DNA from: a virus
Length of the DNA: 35,983 nucleotides
IMG/VR virus record: IMGVR_UViG_3300031974_003661
Coordinates: 1 to 35,983 of that record
Reading direction: 5' to 3' (one strand)
The notes beneath the pieces were generated by a model. That model saw nothing but the letters and a program-made list of their open reading frames with translations. It ran no database searches and was not told where the DNA came from. A program made the position numbers and the translations under genes. Position 1 is the first letter of the stretch; every line of letters starts with the position of its first letter. Below are positions 1 to 8,522 of the stretch, piece by piece.

Positions 1-150
1 CATGCGCGTGGCCTCTTCCGCCGTCAGGGGCTCGCCCTTTACGCCCAGCCAGGGCCGGACGACGGTGGTCTCGCTCGCATCATCCCGATTTTTAGGCAGG
101 GGGGGTTCTACGTCTCCCGAACGTCTCCCGCTATGTCTCCCGGCCAGATC
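1..150 (-). other. GC-rich left edge, possible gene fragment
   Basis: The first ~100 bases are much richer in GC than the phage genes that follow. On the minus strand one frame is open from about 150 to the edge and reads a plausible peptide with the core VVRPWLGVKGEPLTAEEA. It has no ATG start, and a TAG lies just upstream at 151-153. I do not recognise the protein. It may be the start of a leftward gene running off the window, a decayed gene, or foreign sequence joined at the contig edge, as suspected for the other end. The rightward 69-codon frame at 2-211 is proline/arginine/serine rich and looks like a shadow. Confidence 0.25.
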
Positions 151-349
151 CTATGTCTCCTGGTCTCCCGCAAGTCTCCGGCGGAAACACCAGCAAACAC
201 TAGGGGTGTAGCGGACCCGGAGACATGGAGACTAGACTCTCAGAAATATTTATATCCTAGTGACTAAAGCTAATTGCTTGATTTCCAGGGGGTGTCGTAT
301 ATTGCCGTAGGACTTTCCGAAACCTATGTCTCCTAGTCTCCCGGTCTCC
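112..349. repeat. Array of eleven GTCTCC boxes
   Basis: GTCTCC occurs at 112, 123, 135, 155, 163, 174, 328, 336 and 344, and as its complement GGAGAC at 219 and 227. Several direct copies extend to GTCTCCCG. The array ends two bases before the first ATG of the HNH gene and lies just ahead of the terminase genes. Such short repeats next to the terminase are candidate packaging (cos/pac) or regulator-binding sites. They could also be remnants of repetitive coding sequence. Function is inferred from position only. Confidence 0.6.
274..304 (+). promoter_or_regulatory. Possible promoter of the late (structural) genes
   Basis: A TTG at 274-276 is followed after 21 bases by TATATTG at 298-304. This resembles the Bacteroidota primary sigma pattern of TTG near -33 and TAnnTTTG near -7, with one position short of consensus. 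It is the only such pair I see between the left edge and the first structural gene at 351. It would give a leader of about 40 bases. Confidence 0.3.
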
Positions 350-350
350 C

Positions 351-737
351 ATGTACATCAGACGACGAATGAAACCCAAGCCTTGGATGGCAAAGAAGAA
401 GGGGCGCTGCAACCCTGCATTCTCAGGCGGCGCGATCTCACATACCAACCCACTGTACAAAACGGCGGAGTGGGAGTCGACCAGGCGTGCCGTGCTAGAG
501 CGATACCCCATCTGCTATTGGTGTGATTACGTGGGGCTGCTGACTGAATCAACAGATGCCGACCACATCCAACCCTCCTCATCTTTGCAGTCACGGTCAG
601 CCTTCTTCGACCAGGAAAACATTGTTGGCAGTTGCCGCAGTTGCAATAGCCGGCGGGCAAGCTACTCAGCGAAGGGTGTTTGGTTTGACACAAAGGAGGA
701 GTGGGCGGCATATCTGAAAATGAAAATGTTCCTGTAA
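351..737 (+). CDS. HNH endonuclease
   Basis: This 128-residue protein has a compact HNH nuclease fold. A zinc-binding CxxC sits at C55/C58, the catalytic DH at D71-H72 (in DADHIQP), and a second CxxC at C95/C98 followed by NSRR. Phage HNH proteins beside the terminase commonly assist DNA cleavage during packaging in cos-type phages; here that role is inferred from position. The start may instead be the ATG at 369, since the first one directly abuts the GTCTCC array. The stop overlaps the next start by one base (TAATG), so the two genes are probably translationally coupled. Confidence 0.85.
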   Translation: MYIRRRMKPKPWMAKKKGRCNPAFSGGAISHTNPLYKTAEWESTRRAVLERYPICYWCDYVGLLTESTDADHIQPSSSLQSRSAFFDQENIVGSCRSCNSRRASYSAKGVWFDTKEEWAAYLKMKMFL

Positions 738-1120
738 TGAGCTTAGTTCTACTCATCCCTGAAGCCCGGAGGATTTTGACCACCTACGGCACTCTGACCA
801 ACCTAGTACCGGCTAGCAAAATCAGCTTCAGCCAAAGGGCTCAGGGCACAACCCTGCCGGGCATCATTCTGAATATGGGTACGGTAGAGTATGAGCCGGT
901 CTTTACCGACGCAGCCATTTCGACCACGTACAGGGTGGACTACCTTACCTATTCTGATTCTGCGGAGAACACGGCACGCATTCACGAAGCGGTAAAGGCA
1001 GCAATCTTGGCCTATAGCTCCCCCTATTTCGCCATCCGCCTTTATGACGAGTCGTATTTTGTGGATGTAGATCTGATTCATCGAAGCACAATTAGTGCTA
1101 CATTTGAGTATAGCGCATAA
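737..1120 (+). CDS. Tail completion/terminator-like protein (DUF3168-like)
   Basis: This 127-residue protein starts MSLVLLIPEAR. It has the length and pattern of DUF3168-type tail completion proteins: an N-terminal helix with a 'tyGtlt.lVpas.I' segment, beta strands, then 'DSAENTARIHEAVKAAI', the helix typical of the family. Such proteins cap the tail end that meets the head connector. The match is by eye and moderate. The gene lies before the terminase genes, whereas relatives usually sit between the gp10-like protein and the tail tube. Start chosen at 737 because it overlaps the HNH stop by one base. Confidence 0.5.
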   Translation: MSLVLLIPEARRILTTYGTLTNLVPASKISFSQRAQGTTLPGIILNMGTVEYEPVFTDAAISTTYRVDYLTYSDSAENTARIHEAVKAAILAYSSPYFAIRLYDESYFVDVDLIHRSTISATFEYSA

Positions 1121-1122
1121 GC

Positions 1123-1608
1123 ATGTCAGAGGAAATTAAGGCAAATATTCTATCCCGCATGAGGGAGGCTGCGCAGTCCACAGTGGACGCCCAGGCCCCT
1201 AACCAAGATGCCGTGGGTGAAAGTAAGGCCTTGACCCCCATCTTCAATCTCGATTCTGACGGCGATAAGCTGTTTACCATGGTCATCGACTACTTGGATG
1301 ACCGGGGCCTTATTGAATCTGTGGACGTAATCACGGTTACGATGCTGGCGAAGAGCCTTGCCCTGTACATCGCTGCGGCTAGGCAAGTCCACGGCATTGA
1401 CGATATGATTCAAGTGTACCCTAACGGCACAAGCAACGTAAGCGGGGCGTTCACGGCATTATCCAAGGCCCAGGATCAGGTCATGAAGCTTTCGGCCAAG
1501 CTTGGACTGTCCCCAATGGACCGAACGCGGATTCTAGGAGCGGTAGTCAATGGCGGTATGGCAGTGGACAAAAGTCAAGAGGGGGATGCCATTGATGACC
1601 TGATGTAA
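1123..1608 (+). CDS. terS: Terminase small subunit (P27-like)
   Basis: This 161-residue protein binds phage DNA and delivers it to the large terminase. The C-terminal half carries the P27-family layout: a proline/asparagine turn (YPNGTSNVSGAFTAL), a helix of AKAQDQVMKLSAKLG, then LSPMDRTRI. It sits directly before the large subunit and overlaps it by one base, the standard arrangement. The N-terminal part, with several acidic residues, is not recognisable. The nearby GTCTCC array upstream is a candidate DNA target. Confidence 0.75.
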   Translation: MSEEIKANILSRMREAAQSTVDAQAPNQDAVGESKALTPIFNLDSDGDKLFTMVIDYLDDRGLIESVDVITVTMLAKSLALYIAAARQVHGIDDMIQVYPNGTSNVSGAFTALSKAQDQVMKLSAKLGLSPMDRTRILGAVVNGGMAVDKSQEGDAIDDLM

Positions 1609-3359
1609 TGGCAAGTGGCGTGGACATCTCCGCGCTTGACAGAATGTGGGATTATGTCGAGGGCGTTACCGAGGGCACGATTGTATCGGGTGAATACATC
1701 AAATTGGCCTGTGACCGGGTCCTCCGGGACCTAGACCGCGACGATTGGGAGTGGACCTTCGACTTTGAACGCGCTGCCCGATACATCAATTTCATTGAGC
1801 GCGTATGCGTACACACCCGTGGTGAGCTAGCCGGAAAGCCCATGCGCCTGGAGCCATGGCAGTGTTTCTTCATCGGCCAAATCTTTGGGTGGGTACACCG
1901 GGAGGACCCCGATCGGCGCCGATTCACGTCCGCGCACCTGTTTGTTGCGCGTAAAAACGGTAAATCACAGCTTGCCGCAAGCATCGCATTGGCTATGGCG
2001 GTGTTGGACAACGACGGTGCTCCGCAGTTGGTTACGGCAGCCACCAAGCGCGACCAGGCCCGCGAAGTCTTCGATGAGGTCTGCCGGTGTGTCAAGAGTC
2101 AACCCATCCTGTCGAAGCGATTCAAGGTGCGAAGGGCTGAAGTTCTATGCCCAAACAACGGAACTATCCGCCCATTGAGCTCCGATGCCAACACTTTGGA
2201 CGGATTGAACCTGAATCTAGCGGTGGTAGATGAATTCCACGCTATGAAGAACGGGGACCTGTACCGGGTGCTTGCTTCGTCCATGGGTAGCCGAAAGAGC
2301 CCCCTGATGCTTGCCATCACCACTGCCGGCTTTGTCCCCGATGGCCCCTGTGCGCAGTTCATCAAGGCGGGAAAGGCGGTCCTAGATGGCAGTAAAAGCA
2401 ACGAAAGGCTGCTGATATTGCCATATGAGGTAGATTCTGATGACGAGTGGGACGATGAATCCGCCTGGGCAAAGGCGAATCCAAATCTTGGTGTTAGTGT
2501 TAGCGAGGCTCACTTGCGGTCTCAATTTGCCAATGCGCAGATGTACGGCGGGCGTAACATCACTGAGTTCATGGTCAAGCACCTGAACGTATTTGTGGGT
2601 ACTGCGGAGGTTTGGGTGGAGGATTCGGTGTTTATGAGCGAAGAAAACTGCCAATCGCCGGATTTGTTCGCAGAGAAAGACGCTGCCACAGGGAAGCCTA
2701 AGGCGTACCTCGGCTTGGACTTGGCAAGCACTGATGACATCACGGCCCTTGCTATTTGCACAGGCGATGAGGAGATGGGCTACGGTATCCGCATGCACTA
2801 CTTCCTTCCGGAGATGGCAATCAAGCGGCGATTAGCAAAGGATGAAACCTCTATTTACAGCGATTTGCGGGACTTGGAGAACGTAACCGTTACCCCTGGC
2901 AATGTAACGGATTACAACACCATACGTAGACTTATAAGCGGTCATTATGTTGTTGATGGCAAGGTCGAATATGATTCGGACAATCTAAGTGAAAAGTATC
3001 GCATCATGGGTGTGGCCTACGACAGGTGGAATAGCCTGAACCTCATCCGCGATTTAGAGGGCGACGGGGTGACTTGCGACCCATATGGCCAGGGTTTCGC
3101 CTCCATGAGCTTCCCATCCAAGGAATTCGCTAAAGCATTGTGGACCAACAAGCTACACCACGGCGGTGATCCTGTGCTGCGTTGGATGATGTCGAATGTG
3201 ATTTTGCGCACAGACCCAAGCGGCAATATTAAGCCCGACAAAGGCAACTCGGGTGACAAGATTGACGGGGTAGTGGCAGCAATTATGTCCATCGGAGAGG
3301 CGCTAACATTTGACCAGGAGGATGGATTCAGTTTTTTCATGGCTGTCGTGGACTTATAA
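1608..3359 (+). CDS. terL: Terminase large subunit (HK97-like)
   Basis: This 583-residue protein is the packaging motor ATPase and nuclease. Near residues 114-120 is the Walker A-like ARKNGKS, and at 206-211 the Walker B VVDEFH. The nuclease half begins near residue 367 with YLGLDLASTDDIT, whose D371 is the expected first metal ligand; later acidic positions occur in YDRWNS and near the C-terminal KIDGVVAAIMS. Length and domain order match full Terminase_1 proteins. It follows the small subunit with a one-base overlap and precedes the portal. Confidence 0.95.
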   Translation: MASGVDISALDRMWDYVEGVTEGTIVSGEYIKLACDRVLRDLDRDDWEWTFDFERAARYINFIERVCVHTRGELAGKPMRLEPWQCFFIGQIFGWVHREDPDRRRFTSAHLFVARKNGKSQLAASIALAMAVLDNDGAPQLVTAATKRDQAREVFDEVCRCVKSQPILSKRFKVRRAEVLCPNNGTIRPLSSDANTLDGLNLNLAVVDEFHAMKNGDLYRVLASSMGSRKSPLMLAITTAGFVPDGPCAQFIKAGKAVLDGSKSNERLLILPYEVDSDDEWDDESAWAKANPNLGVSVSEAHLRSQFANAQMYGGRNITEFMVKHLNVFVGTAEVWVEDSVFMSEENCQSPDLFAEKDAATGKPKAYLGLDLASTDDITALAICTGDEEMGYGIRMHYFLPEMAIKRRLAKDETSIYSDLRDLENVTVTPGNVTDYNTIRRLISGHYVVDGKVEYDSDNLSEKYRIMGVAYDRWNSLNLIRDLEGDGVTCDPYGQGFASMSFPSKEFAKALWTNKLHHGGDPVLRWMMSNVILRTDPSGNIKPDKGNSGDKIDGVVAAIMSIGEALTFDQEDGFSFFMAVVDL

Positions 3360-3389
3360 TCTCACAGAGCACCGCAGACTTTTGCGGTC

Positions 3390-4619
3390 ATGGCATCAGA
3401 GAGCAAGCCAAGTATTTTTAGCAGGGCGCTTCGGGCGCTATTCCCTGAAAAGAGGCAGACTTATGCGGACTATATGCTGGCCCGGGGGCAGAACTACATT
3501 CGGCTCTTTGGAGACGGATTTAGTGGTGGCAGTGGCGCCCTAGAAATCAGCGCGGTCTACGCTTGCACGAGCAAGATTGCCGACACCATTGCTAGTCTAG
3601 AGGCTCACGTCGTACAGTACGAGGGGGATAGCCATGGCGCCCGCGTTATGCGCCACGACCACCCGGCGTACCGCATGATTGCGAAGGAGCCTAACCCATT
3701 CATCGGAGCGTATGAGTTCTGGCAGATGCTTGTCAGCGATGCGCTGCTCTACGGCACAGGATATGCGTTCATCCACAGGTCCCAAGGGGAAATCTATTAC
3801 CTCCCGTCCAGCCGGGTCTTCTATGAGGATGACCCCCTCACCGGCGAGCGTTTCTATAGTTATGAGAATAGCCCTGGGCCGATCCCGTCGTCGGATGTCC
3901 TTGAGATTAAAGCCTTCCGTGGCGTCAATCCTACGCAGCAACAGCTTCAGAACTTTACTACCGCCAAGGCTGTCCAAGATTTTGGGTCTAAGTTCTTCCA
4001 GAACGGAGGAATGATGGGCGGCATCCTCTCCACCAAGGAGCACCTCAGTGTGGAGCAGATGCAGGAGGCGAAGGATATGTGGGAACGTGAGTACTCTGGC
4101 GTTGCCAATGCTCACAAGATGGCTATCCTCGGAGGCGGATTCCAATACCAACCGCTGACGGTTCCGTTGGAGCAGTTGCAGTTCTTGGAGATGCGCAAGT
4201 ATACCACCGAGGAGATTGCCCGGGTGTACGGAGTCCCGCCGGCCATGATTGGTTTGGAAGGTAACACGGCATATAGCAACTACGAGCAGCAGGTGCTGCA
4301 GTTCCAACAGGGGTGTATCCTTCCATGGGTCCGCCGTATCGAGTTGGAGATTGAGCGGAAGCTCCTGCGCGAGGACAAGAACCTTGGGTGCTACTTCGAT
4401 GTATCCACCCTGCTCCGTGGCGACACTGAGACCCGTGCTAAGTATTACCATTCCATGCTCCAGGACGGGGTTTACTCAATCAATGAAATTAGAGAAAAAG
4501 AGGGGTACGGACCCGTTGAGGGAGGCGATGCCCATCACCTCCAAGTCAACATGATACCTTTGGACAAGATGGACGACTTCGCGTCTTCCGTTACTAATAA
4601 TAATAAGATCGATGGCTAG
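3390..4619 (+). CDS. Portal protein (HK97 family)
   Basis: This 409-residue protein forms the dodecameric ring through which DNA enters the head. Family marks include AVYACTSKIADTIASL near the N-terminus, KEPNPFIGAYEFWQMLVSDALLYGTGYAFI, and the C-terminal ARVYGVPPAMIGLEG followed by YSNYEQQVLQFQQGCILPW. It comes right after the terminase, as in HK97-like phages. The stop is TAG, so amber is used as an ordinary stop in this genome, which matters for the tail readthrough candidate. It overlaps the next start by eight bases. Confidence 0.95.
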   Translation: MASESKPSIFSRALRALFPEKRQTYADYMLARGQNYIRLFGDGFSGGSGALEISAVYACTSKIADTIASLEAHVVQYEGDSHGARVMRHDHPAYRMIAKEPNPFIGAYEFWQMLVSDALLYGTGYAFIHRSQGEIYYLPSSRVFYEDDPLTGERFYSYENSPGPIPSSDVLEIKAFRGVNPTQQQLQNFTTAKAVQDFGSKFFQNGGMMGGILSTKEHLSVEQMQEAKDMWEREYSGVANAHKMAILGGGFQYQPLTVPLEQLQFLEMRKYTTEEIARVYGVPPAMIGLEGNTAYSNYEQQVLQFQQGCILPWVRRIELEIERKLLREDKNLGCYFDVSTLLRGDTETRAKYYHSMLQDGVYSINEIREKEGYGPVEGGDAHHLQVNMIPLDKMDDFASSVTNNNKIDG

Positions 4620-5055
4620 AGTTGGATATTTCATTAAGAACGTCCGGGAGAACGACAACACCCACGCTGTGAATACCGCTACGGTTTTGGACGAGGACGC
4701 CGCAGGCACTCCTGACTTTGGTGGTGACACTTACGATATGTTCTATCAGTGGCCTTCTAGCCTGAGCGCCGCCTCTGCTACGGGGGCTTCGCAAGGTGCG
4801 CTTGCCTACGCCACCCTTATCGTAAATTACCCAAACATTGCAAAGGCTATTGGAGATGAGCCGGCTACCGGTTTTGACGCGGCTCATGTCATTGGTGAAT
4901 TGAGCCAGGTTTACGATACCACGACCGTAAACAATGCCACCTCCGGCGACGACTTCCGGCTGCGTGTTGGCAAGCGCATCTACATCTTTGGATACGCATA
5001 TAGCTCGGGCGGCGTCATTGATCCGGATACGGCGACCATCAACTGGAAAGACTGA
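4612..5055 (+). CDS. Unrecognised protein in the head module
   Basis: This 147-residue protein is not one I recognise. It starts inside the end of the portal gene (eight-base overlap) and ends one base into the next gene. The sequence is rich in alanine, threonine and aspartate with no membrane segment, and ends in the beta-prone RVGKRIYIFGYAYSSGG stretch. Position between portal and capsid genes suggests a head component such as a decoration or minor structural protein, but nothing in the sequence proves it. Confidence 0.7.
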   Translation: MARVGYFIKNVRENDNTHAVNTATVLDEDAAGTPDFGGDTYDMFYQWPSSLSAASATGASQGALAYATLIVNYPNIAKAIGDEPATGFDAAHVIGELSQVYDTTTVNNATSGDDFRLRVGKRIYIFGYAYSSGGVIDPDTATINWKD

Positions 5056-5669
5056 TGGCTGAAACCTACGGGGGATATCCGGCTTCGGCTAAGGCTGCCG
5101 CTCGTAAGGCGCTGCGTCACAAGGAGAAGAACGGTTCTTCTTGCGGGACGAATGTGGGCTGGGAGAGAGCTAATCAGATCGCGTCCGGCGAAAAGCTTTC
5201 ATTGTCAACAATAAAAAGGACCTTCAGCTTCCTTAGCCGTAGCGCCACCTACAACACTGGTGCCTTCTTTGACAAGGACGGCAAGGAGATTTGTGGTAGC
5301 GTTATGTACGCCGCTTGGGGCGGTGGCTCTATGAAGAGCTGGTGCAGTGGCGTTATCAATAAGGTAGAGGGCCGCAAGTCGGAGATTACCGGTGAGGTCA
5401 AGAAGGGCTTGGAGAAGAAAGTCAAGGATCACAACGAAAAGGACCCCAAGCACAAAGCCACGTACTCAATGTTGGCAGAGTGCTTCCGCCGTGGGGTGGG
5501 CGCATACAAGACCAACCCGGGGTCTGTACGTCCGAGCGTAAAGTCCCCTGAGCAGTGGGCCTATGCGCGGGTAAACTCCCTGCTTTACTGCCTCCGAAAC
5601 GAAAAATTCCGTAGCGGCAAGCACGACCAGGATTTGCTTCCGTCCGCACACCCTTTAAGTTCTAAGTAA
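5055..5669 (+). CDS. Conserved phage head-module protein, DUF5824-like C-terminus
   Basis: This 204-residue lysine-rich protein shows two parts I recall from many phage head modules. The N-terminus (about 8-75) has 'AKAAARKALRHKEKNG' and 'GWERANQIASGEKLSLSTIKR'. The C-terminus (about 140-200) has 'YSMLAECFRRGVGAYKTN' and 'SPEQWAYARVNSLLYCL', ending in a DLLPSAHP-like tail. The C-terminal motif resembles DUF5824. Its role is not established. The position between portal and prohead protease suggests capsid assembly. Confidence 0.7.
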   Translation: MAETYGGYPASAKAAARKALRHKEKNGSSCGTNVGWERANQIASGEKLSLSTIKRTFSFLSRSATYNTGAFFDKDGKEICGSVMYAAWGGGSMKSWCSGVINKVEGRKSEITGEVKKGLEKKVKDHNEKDPKHKATYSMLAECFRRGVGAYKTNPGSVRPSVKSPEQWAYARVNSLLYCLRNEKFRSGKHDQDLLPSAHPLSSK

Positions 5670-5670
5670 A

Positions 5671-7590
5671 ATGGATAAGAAAGAAATCCGTACACTGACA
5701 GGGTCTGTCGAAGTCCGCGAGGGCTCCGATAAGAATCCTGTTATTGAGGGCTATGCTGCCGTATTTAACGATGAGACGGTCATCGGAGGGCAGTTCGCCG
5801 AACGCGTTGCTCCTGGTGCCTTTGAGGGTGCCCGGATGGACAACACTGTTGCACTGTTCAACCACGACATCAATCAGCCCCTGGCCCGGGTAGGGCGAGG
5901 CTTGGAGATTAGTGTTGATGAGCGTGGGCTCAAGTATCGTTTCGAGGTTGGAAACCAATCCTACGCGAAAGACCTCGTAGAGAATATTCGCATGGGTAAT
6001 GTCAGTACAAGTTCCTTCGGATTCACCGTGCGTGATGACGAGTGGGAGCGCCGGGACGACGGTCTTAATTTGCGCACGATTAAAGAAGTAGATCTCTTGT
6101 TCGACGTTTCTCCAACAACTCAGGGTGCCTACCCGACCACTGAAGTAGGCCTACGCAGCATGGCGACTGCACTCGCTAATCAGGCAATGGCACTGATTGA
6201 GGATGAGGAGATTCGCGCTGAAGAAGAAGAGGAAGAGGAGAAGGAAGAGAAGGCGTATGGCGCCAAGGACGAGGACGAAGAGATGGAGGAGAAGGCAGAA
6301 GACGAAGACGAGGAGAAAGAGGAGAAGATGATGGAGGATGAGGAAGAAGAAGAGGAGAAGGAGGAAGAAGAGGAAGACGAGGCTGAAGAGCGCGTTGACC
6401 AGCTTGTTGACACCTCCATCCTTCCGCATCCTTACGCACTTGAAGAAACAACCCCTGAGCCGGAGGCTCGCAATTCTAATAATTCAAACTCCAATACCAT
6501 GGAAAACGAAAAGAATGCCCCGGCAATCTTGCAAAGCCGGGGTGACAACCAAGCAAATGTCCAACAGCGTTACAGCTTTGGAAAGGCCCTTCGTGAGGCC
6601 GCATCAGGCAAACTCTCTGGCCTGGAAGCAGAGATGAACCAAGAGGCCCGCAGTGAGTTTACCGACGCAAAGGTGAACGTTGCTGGCGGCATCAGCGTCC
6701 CGAGCTTCCTCACGGAGAATCGTGCTGCTCTTGCCGTCTCCGGAACGGACACTAACGCTACCGCCTTCGGTGGTACGATTGGTAAGATCGACCAGGGCTT
6801 CTCCGGTTTCCTGCACCCGAACGACATCGCCACCCAAATGGGTGTCCGCGCTGTGACCGGTGTTAGCGGAAACGTTGTTTTCCAAGTGCCGAAGGGCCCT
6901 CCGGGAACGTCTGACTCTACTAATGAAGCCGCATCCTTCGCGGCTAGCAACATGGCGTTTACTGCCGTTGATATGGGTCCCAAGCGCCTGTCCGCTCACG
7001 TTCAGGTGACCGAGCAGCTCTTGGCTCAGACCTCTGACGACCTCGGTGCTTTCGTTGCCGGTGAGATTCGCAAGGCTGTGGACGCGAAGTTCAACGACAC
7101 TGTTGTTGCTGCCATTGACGCAGCCGCTGATAACCGCGCCGGTGGTACGATTGCTCAGTACGCCGTTGCTACCATGAACGCCCTGCACCTTGAGGAGGAC
7201 CTGATGGAAGACAACGTGGATAGCGCAAACATCCGCGTCCTTGCTAGCCCGACGGCTTACCGTCAGAACCGTCAGCTCTCTCTCGATGCTGGTTCCGGTC
7301 TGCTGTTCGCCTCTTCCCCGGCTGACCGCCGCGAGGTTTTGGGTTACAACACGGTCATCAGCAGCAGTGTTGATTCCGGTCACCTGTACATGATGGACGC
7401 TACCCGCGCCGTCCAGTGCCGGTGGGGTGGTTTGAACCTGATTATCGACCCGTACACCGATGCTGACAAGGGCGTCGTCCGTATTATCGCCAACGTGTAC
7501 CGGCAGTTCGCCTGCCTGACGAACACGACTAACCGTGGCGCAGCCCCTAACGCCTTCGGTGGTTACGGCTTCACCGGTTACCGCGACTAA
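5671..7590 (+). CDS. Fused prohead protease and major capsid protein
   Basis: One 639-residue frame joins two normally separate proteins. Residues 1-165 are an HK97-type (S78) prohead protease, with catalytic H65 in FNHD and the serine in STSSFGF at 112-118. Residues about 177-243 are an extremely acidic E/D/K linker. Residues about 285-639 are an HK97-fold major capsid protein with KALREAASG, NEAASFAASNM and PKRLSAHVQVTEQLL. The acidic part may act like the capsid's scaffolding delta domain and be cut away by the protease. An ATG at 6499 (residue 277) could also start a capsid-only product. Confidence 0.9.
   Translation: MDKKEIRTLTGSVEVREGSDKNPVIEGYAAVFNDETVIGGQFAERVAPGAFEGARMDNTVALFNHDINQPLARVGRGLEISVDERGLKYRFEVGNQSYAKDLVENIRMGNVSTSSFGFTVRDDEWERRDDGLNLRTIKEVDLLFDVSPTTQGAYPTTEVGLRSMATALANQAMALIEDEEIRAEEEEEEEKEEKAYGAKDEDEEMEEKAEDEDEEKEEKMMEDEEEEEEKEEEEEDEAEERVDQLVDTSILPHPYALEETTPEPEARNSNNSNSNTMENEKNAPAILQSRGDNQANVQQRYSFGKALREAASGKLSGLEAEMNQEARSEFTDAKVNVAGGISVPSFLTENRAALAVSGTDTNATAFGGTIGKIDQGFSGFLHPNDIATQMGVRAVTGVSGNVVFQVPKGPPGTSDSTNEAASFAASNMAFTAVDMGPKRLSAHVQVTEQLLAQTSDDLGAFVAGEIRKAVDAKFNDTVVAAIDAAADNRAGGTIAQYAVATMNALHLEEDLMEDNVDSANIRVLASPTAYRQNRQLSLDAGSGLLFASSPADRREVLGYNTVISSSVDSGHLYMMDATRAVQCRWGGLNLIIDPYTDADKGVVRIIANVYRQFACLTNTTNRGAAPNAFGGYGFTGYRD
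6499..7590 (+). CDS. Possible internal start: major capsid protein alone
   Basis: Met277 of the fused gene lies at the exact boundary between linker and capsid domain (MENEKNAPAIL). It is preceded by an A/T-rich stretch at 6474-6498 that looks like the leaders of other genes here and contains out-of-frame TAATAA. A start here would give a 363-residue capsid protein without protease. Such dual output would solve the stoichiometry problem, since a capsid needs hundreds of shell subunits but few proteases. This is inference; proteolysis of the fusion is the alternative. Confidence 0.35.
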   Translation: MENEKNAPAILQSRGDNQANVQQRYSFGKALREAASGKLSGLEAEMNQEARSEFTDAKVNVAGGISVPSFLTENRAALAVSGTDTNATAFGGTIGKIDQGFSGFLHPNDIATQMGVRAVTGVSGNVVFQVPKGPPGTSDSTNEAASFAASNMAFTAVDMGPKRLSAHVQVTEQLLAQTSDDLGAFVAGEIRKAVDAKFNDTVVAAIDAAADNRAGGTIAQYAVATMNALHLEEDLMEDNVDSANIRVLASPTAYRQNRQLSLDAGSGLLFASSPADRREVLGYNTVISSSVDSGHLYMMDATRAVQCRWGGLNLIIDPYTDADKGVVRIIANVYRQFACLTNTTNRGAAPNAFGGYGFTGYRD

Positions 7591-8522
7591 TGTTCTATGA
7601 GGTCAATCGCACAACGTCACTAGGTGACGACACGTTCGTGAGCTCCGCTACCATGCGGGCTCACGTTCGTGCGATTGATTCTTCCGAGGACAGTCTTCTG
7701 CGCACCTATCGCAACGCTGCGGTAGACTACTTGCAGAACCTGTCCGACCGAGTTCTCGGTCTATCTACTGCGAAGGTGCTCCTGGACTACTATGAGTTCA
7801 GGGCACCTTTTCGCATTCAAAAGCTTCAGGACATCACCTCCATCGATAAGATTGAGTACCTGAAGGACGGTGCCTTCACCGTGTACACCCCGGACATTCC
7901 GGATGATGTTGAGCATGGGCATCACCTGAGTGTCGCTCTCACGTTTACAGGCGGCACTCCTGTCAATCGCGTCATCGAAGTTGATGCCGCAAGCACCACC
8001 ATTGACGCTACCTTAGGCGCTGCTGACACTCATGGTTCAACTATTGCTTATTGGAATCTGTATAAGTACGATTTCTCTAGTGAGGAATACGTGCTTGTTT
8101 CTTCACAGCAAGATAGCGTTCCGGTCAGCGTCAGTCACACTTGGGAGGACCTTGACGTAGGTCTGTATCAGGCTGAATTCAGTTCGCAAAGCAGCCAGGA
8201 TGGTCACTCCCATAGCAGCTACAAGTACTTCGCCATCAGCAACGGCACATTGTTCAAGCAGACGGCCTTGTACGATCAGTACCCGGCTCAGTTTGACTTC
8301 TCGGAGCTTTGTGAACTCGTCGACTGCGATACCGACACCAAGTTCCGCGTGACGATGTCCTGCGGCACCGATTGGGCCAACCTTCCGATGCAGTACACCC
8401 AGGCTGCCCTGCTACTCATCGGTCACTACTACAATATGCGCGAAGCCGAAGCCATCGGTGGTATCACCACTGAGGTCAAGGAAGGCGTTCGTCGCTTGGT
8501 CATGAGTGTAAGGCAGTACTGA
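7590..8522 (+). CDS. Head-tail connector (gp6-like)
   Basis: This 310-residue protein has an N-terminal helical part, 'MRAHVRAIDSSEDSLLRTYRNAAVDYLQNLSDR', typical of HK97 gp6-type DNA-entry connectors. The C-terminal 'QYTQAALLLIGHYYNMREA' is the helix that ends these proteins. Between them, about residues 100-215 form a beta-rich insert with many His/Ser/Thr, making the protein longer than the usual 100-200 residues. It follows the capsid gene with a one-base overlap and precedes the head-closure gene. Confidence 0.8.
   Translation: MFYEVNRTTSLGDDTFVSSATMRAHVRAIDSSEDSLLRTYRNAAVDYLQNLSDRVLGLSTAKVLLDYYEFRAPFRIQKLQDITSIDKIEYLKDGAFTVYTPDIPDDVEHGHHLSVALTFTGGTPVNRVIEVDAASTTIDATLGAADTHGSTIAYWNLYKYDFSSEEYVLVSSQQDSVPVSVSHTWEDLDVGLYQAEFSSQSSQDGHSHSSYKYFAISNGTLFKQTALYDQYPAQFDFSELCELVDCDTDTKFRVTMSCGTDWANLPMQYTQAALLLIGHYYNMREAEAIGGITTEVKEGVRRLVMSVRQY

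Noticed and set aside
3597-4451. Long leftward frame (284 residues) opposite the portal gene
   Set aside because: The portal call is certain, and this frame is a shadow produced by its codon pattern.
6151-6451. Three leftward frames rich in Leu/Phe, Ser or Pro opposite the capsid gene
   Set aside because: They are the reverse reading of the GAA/GAG-rich acidic linker and have extreme low complexity.
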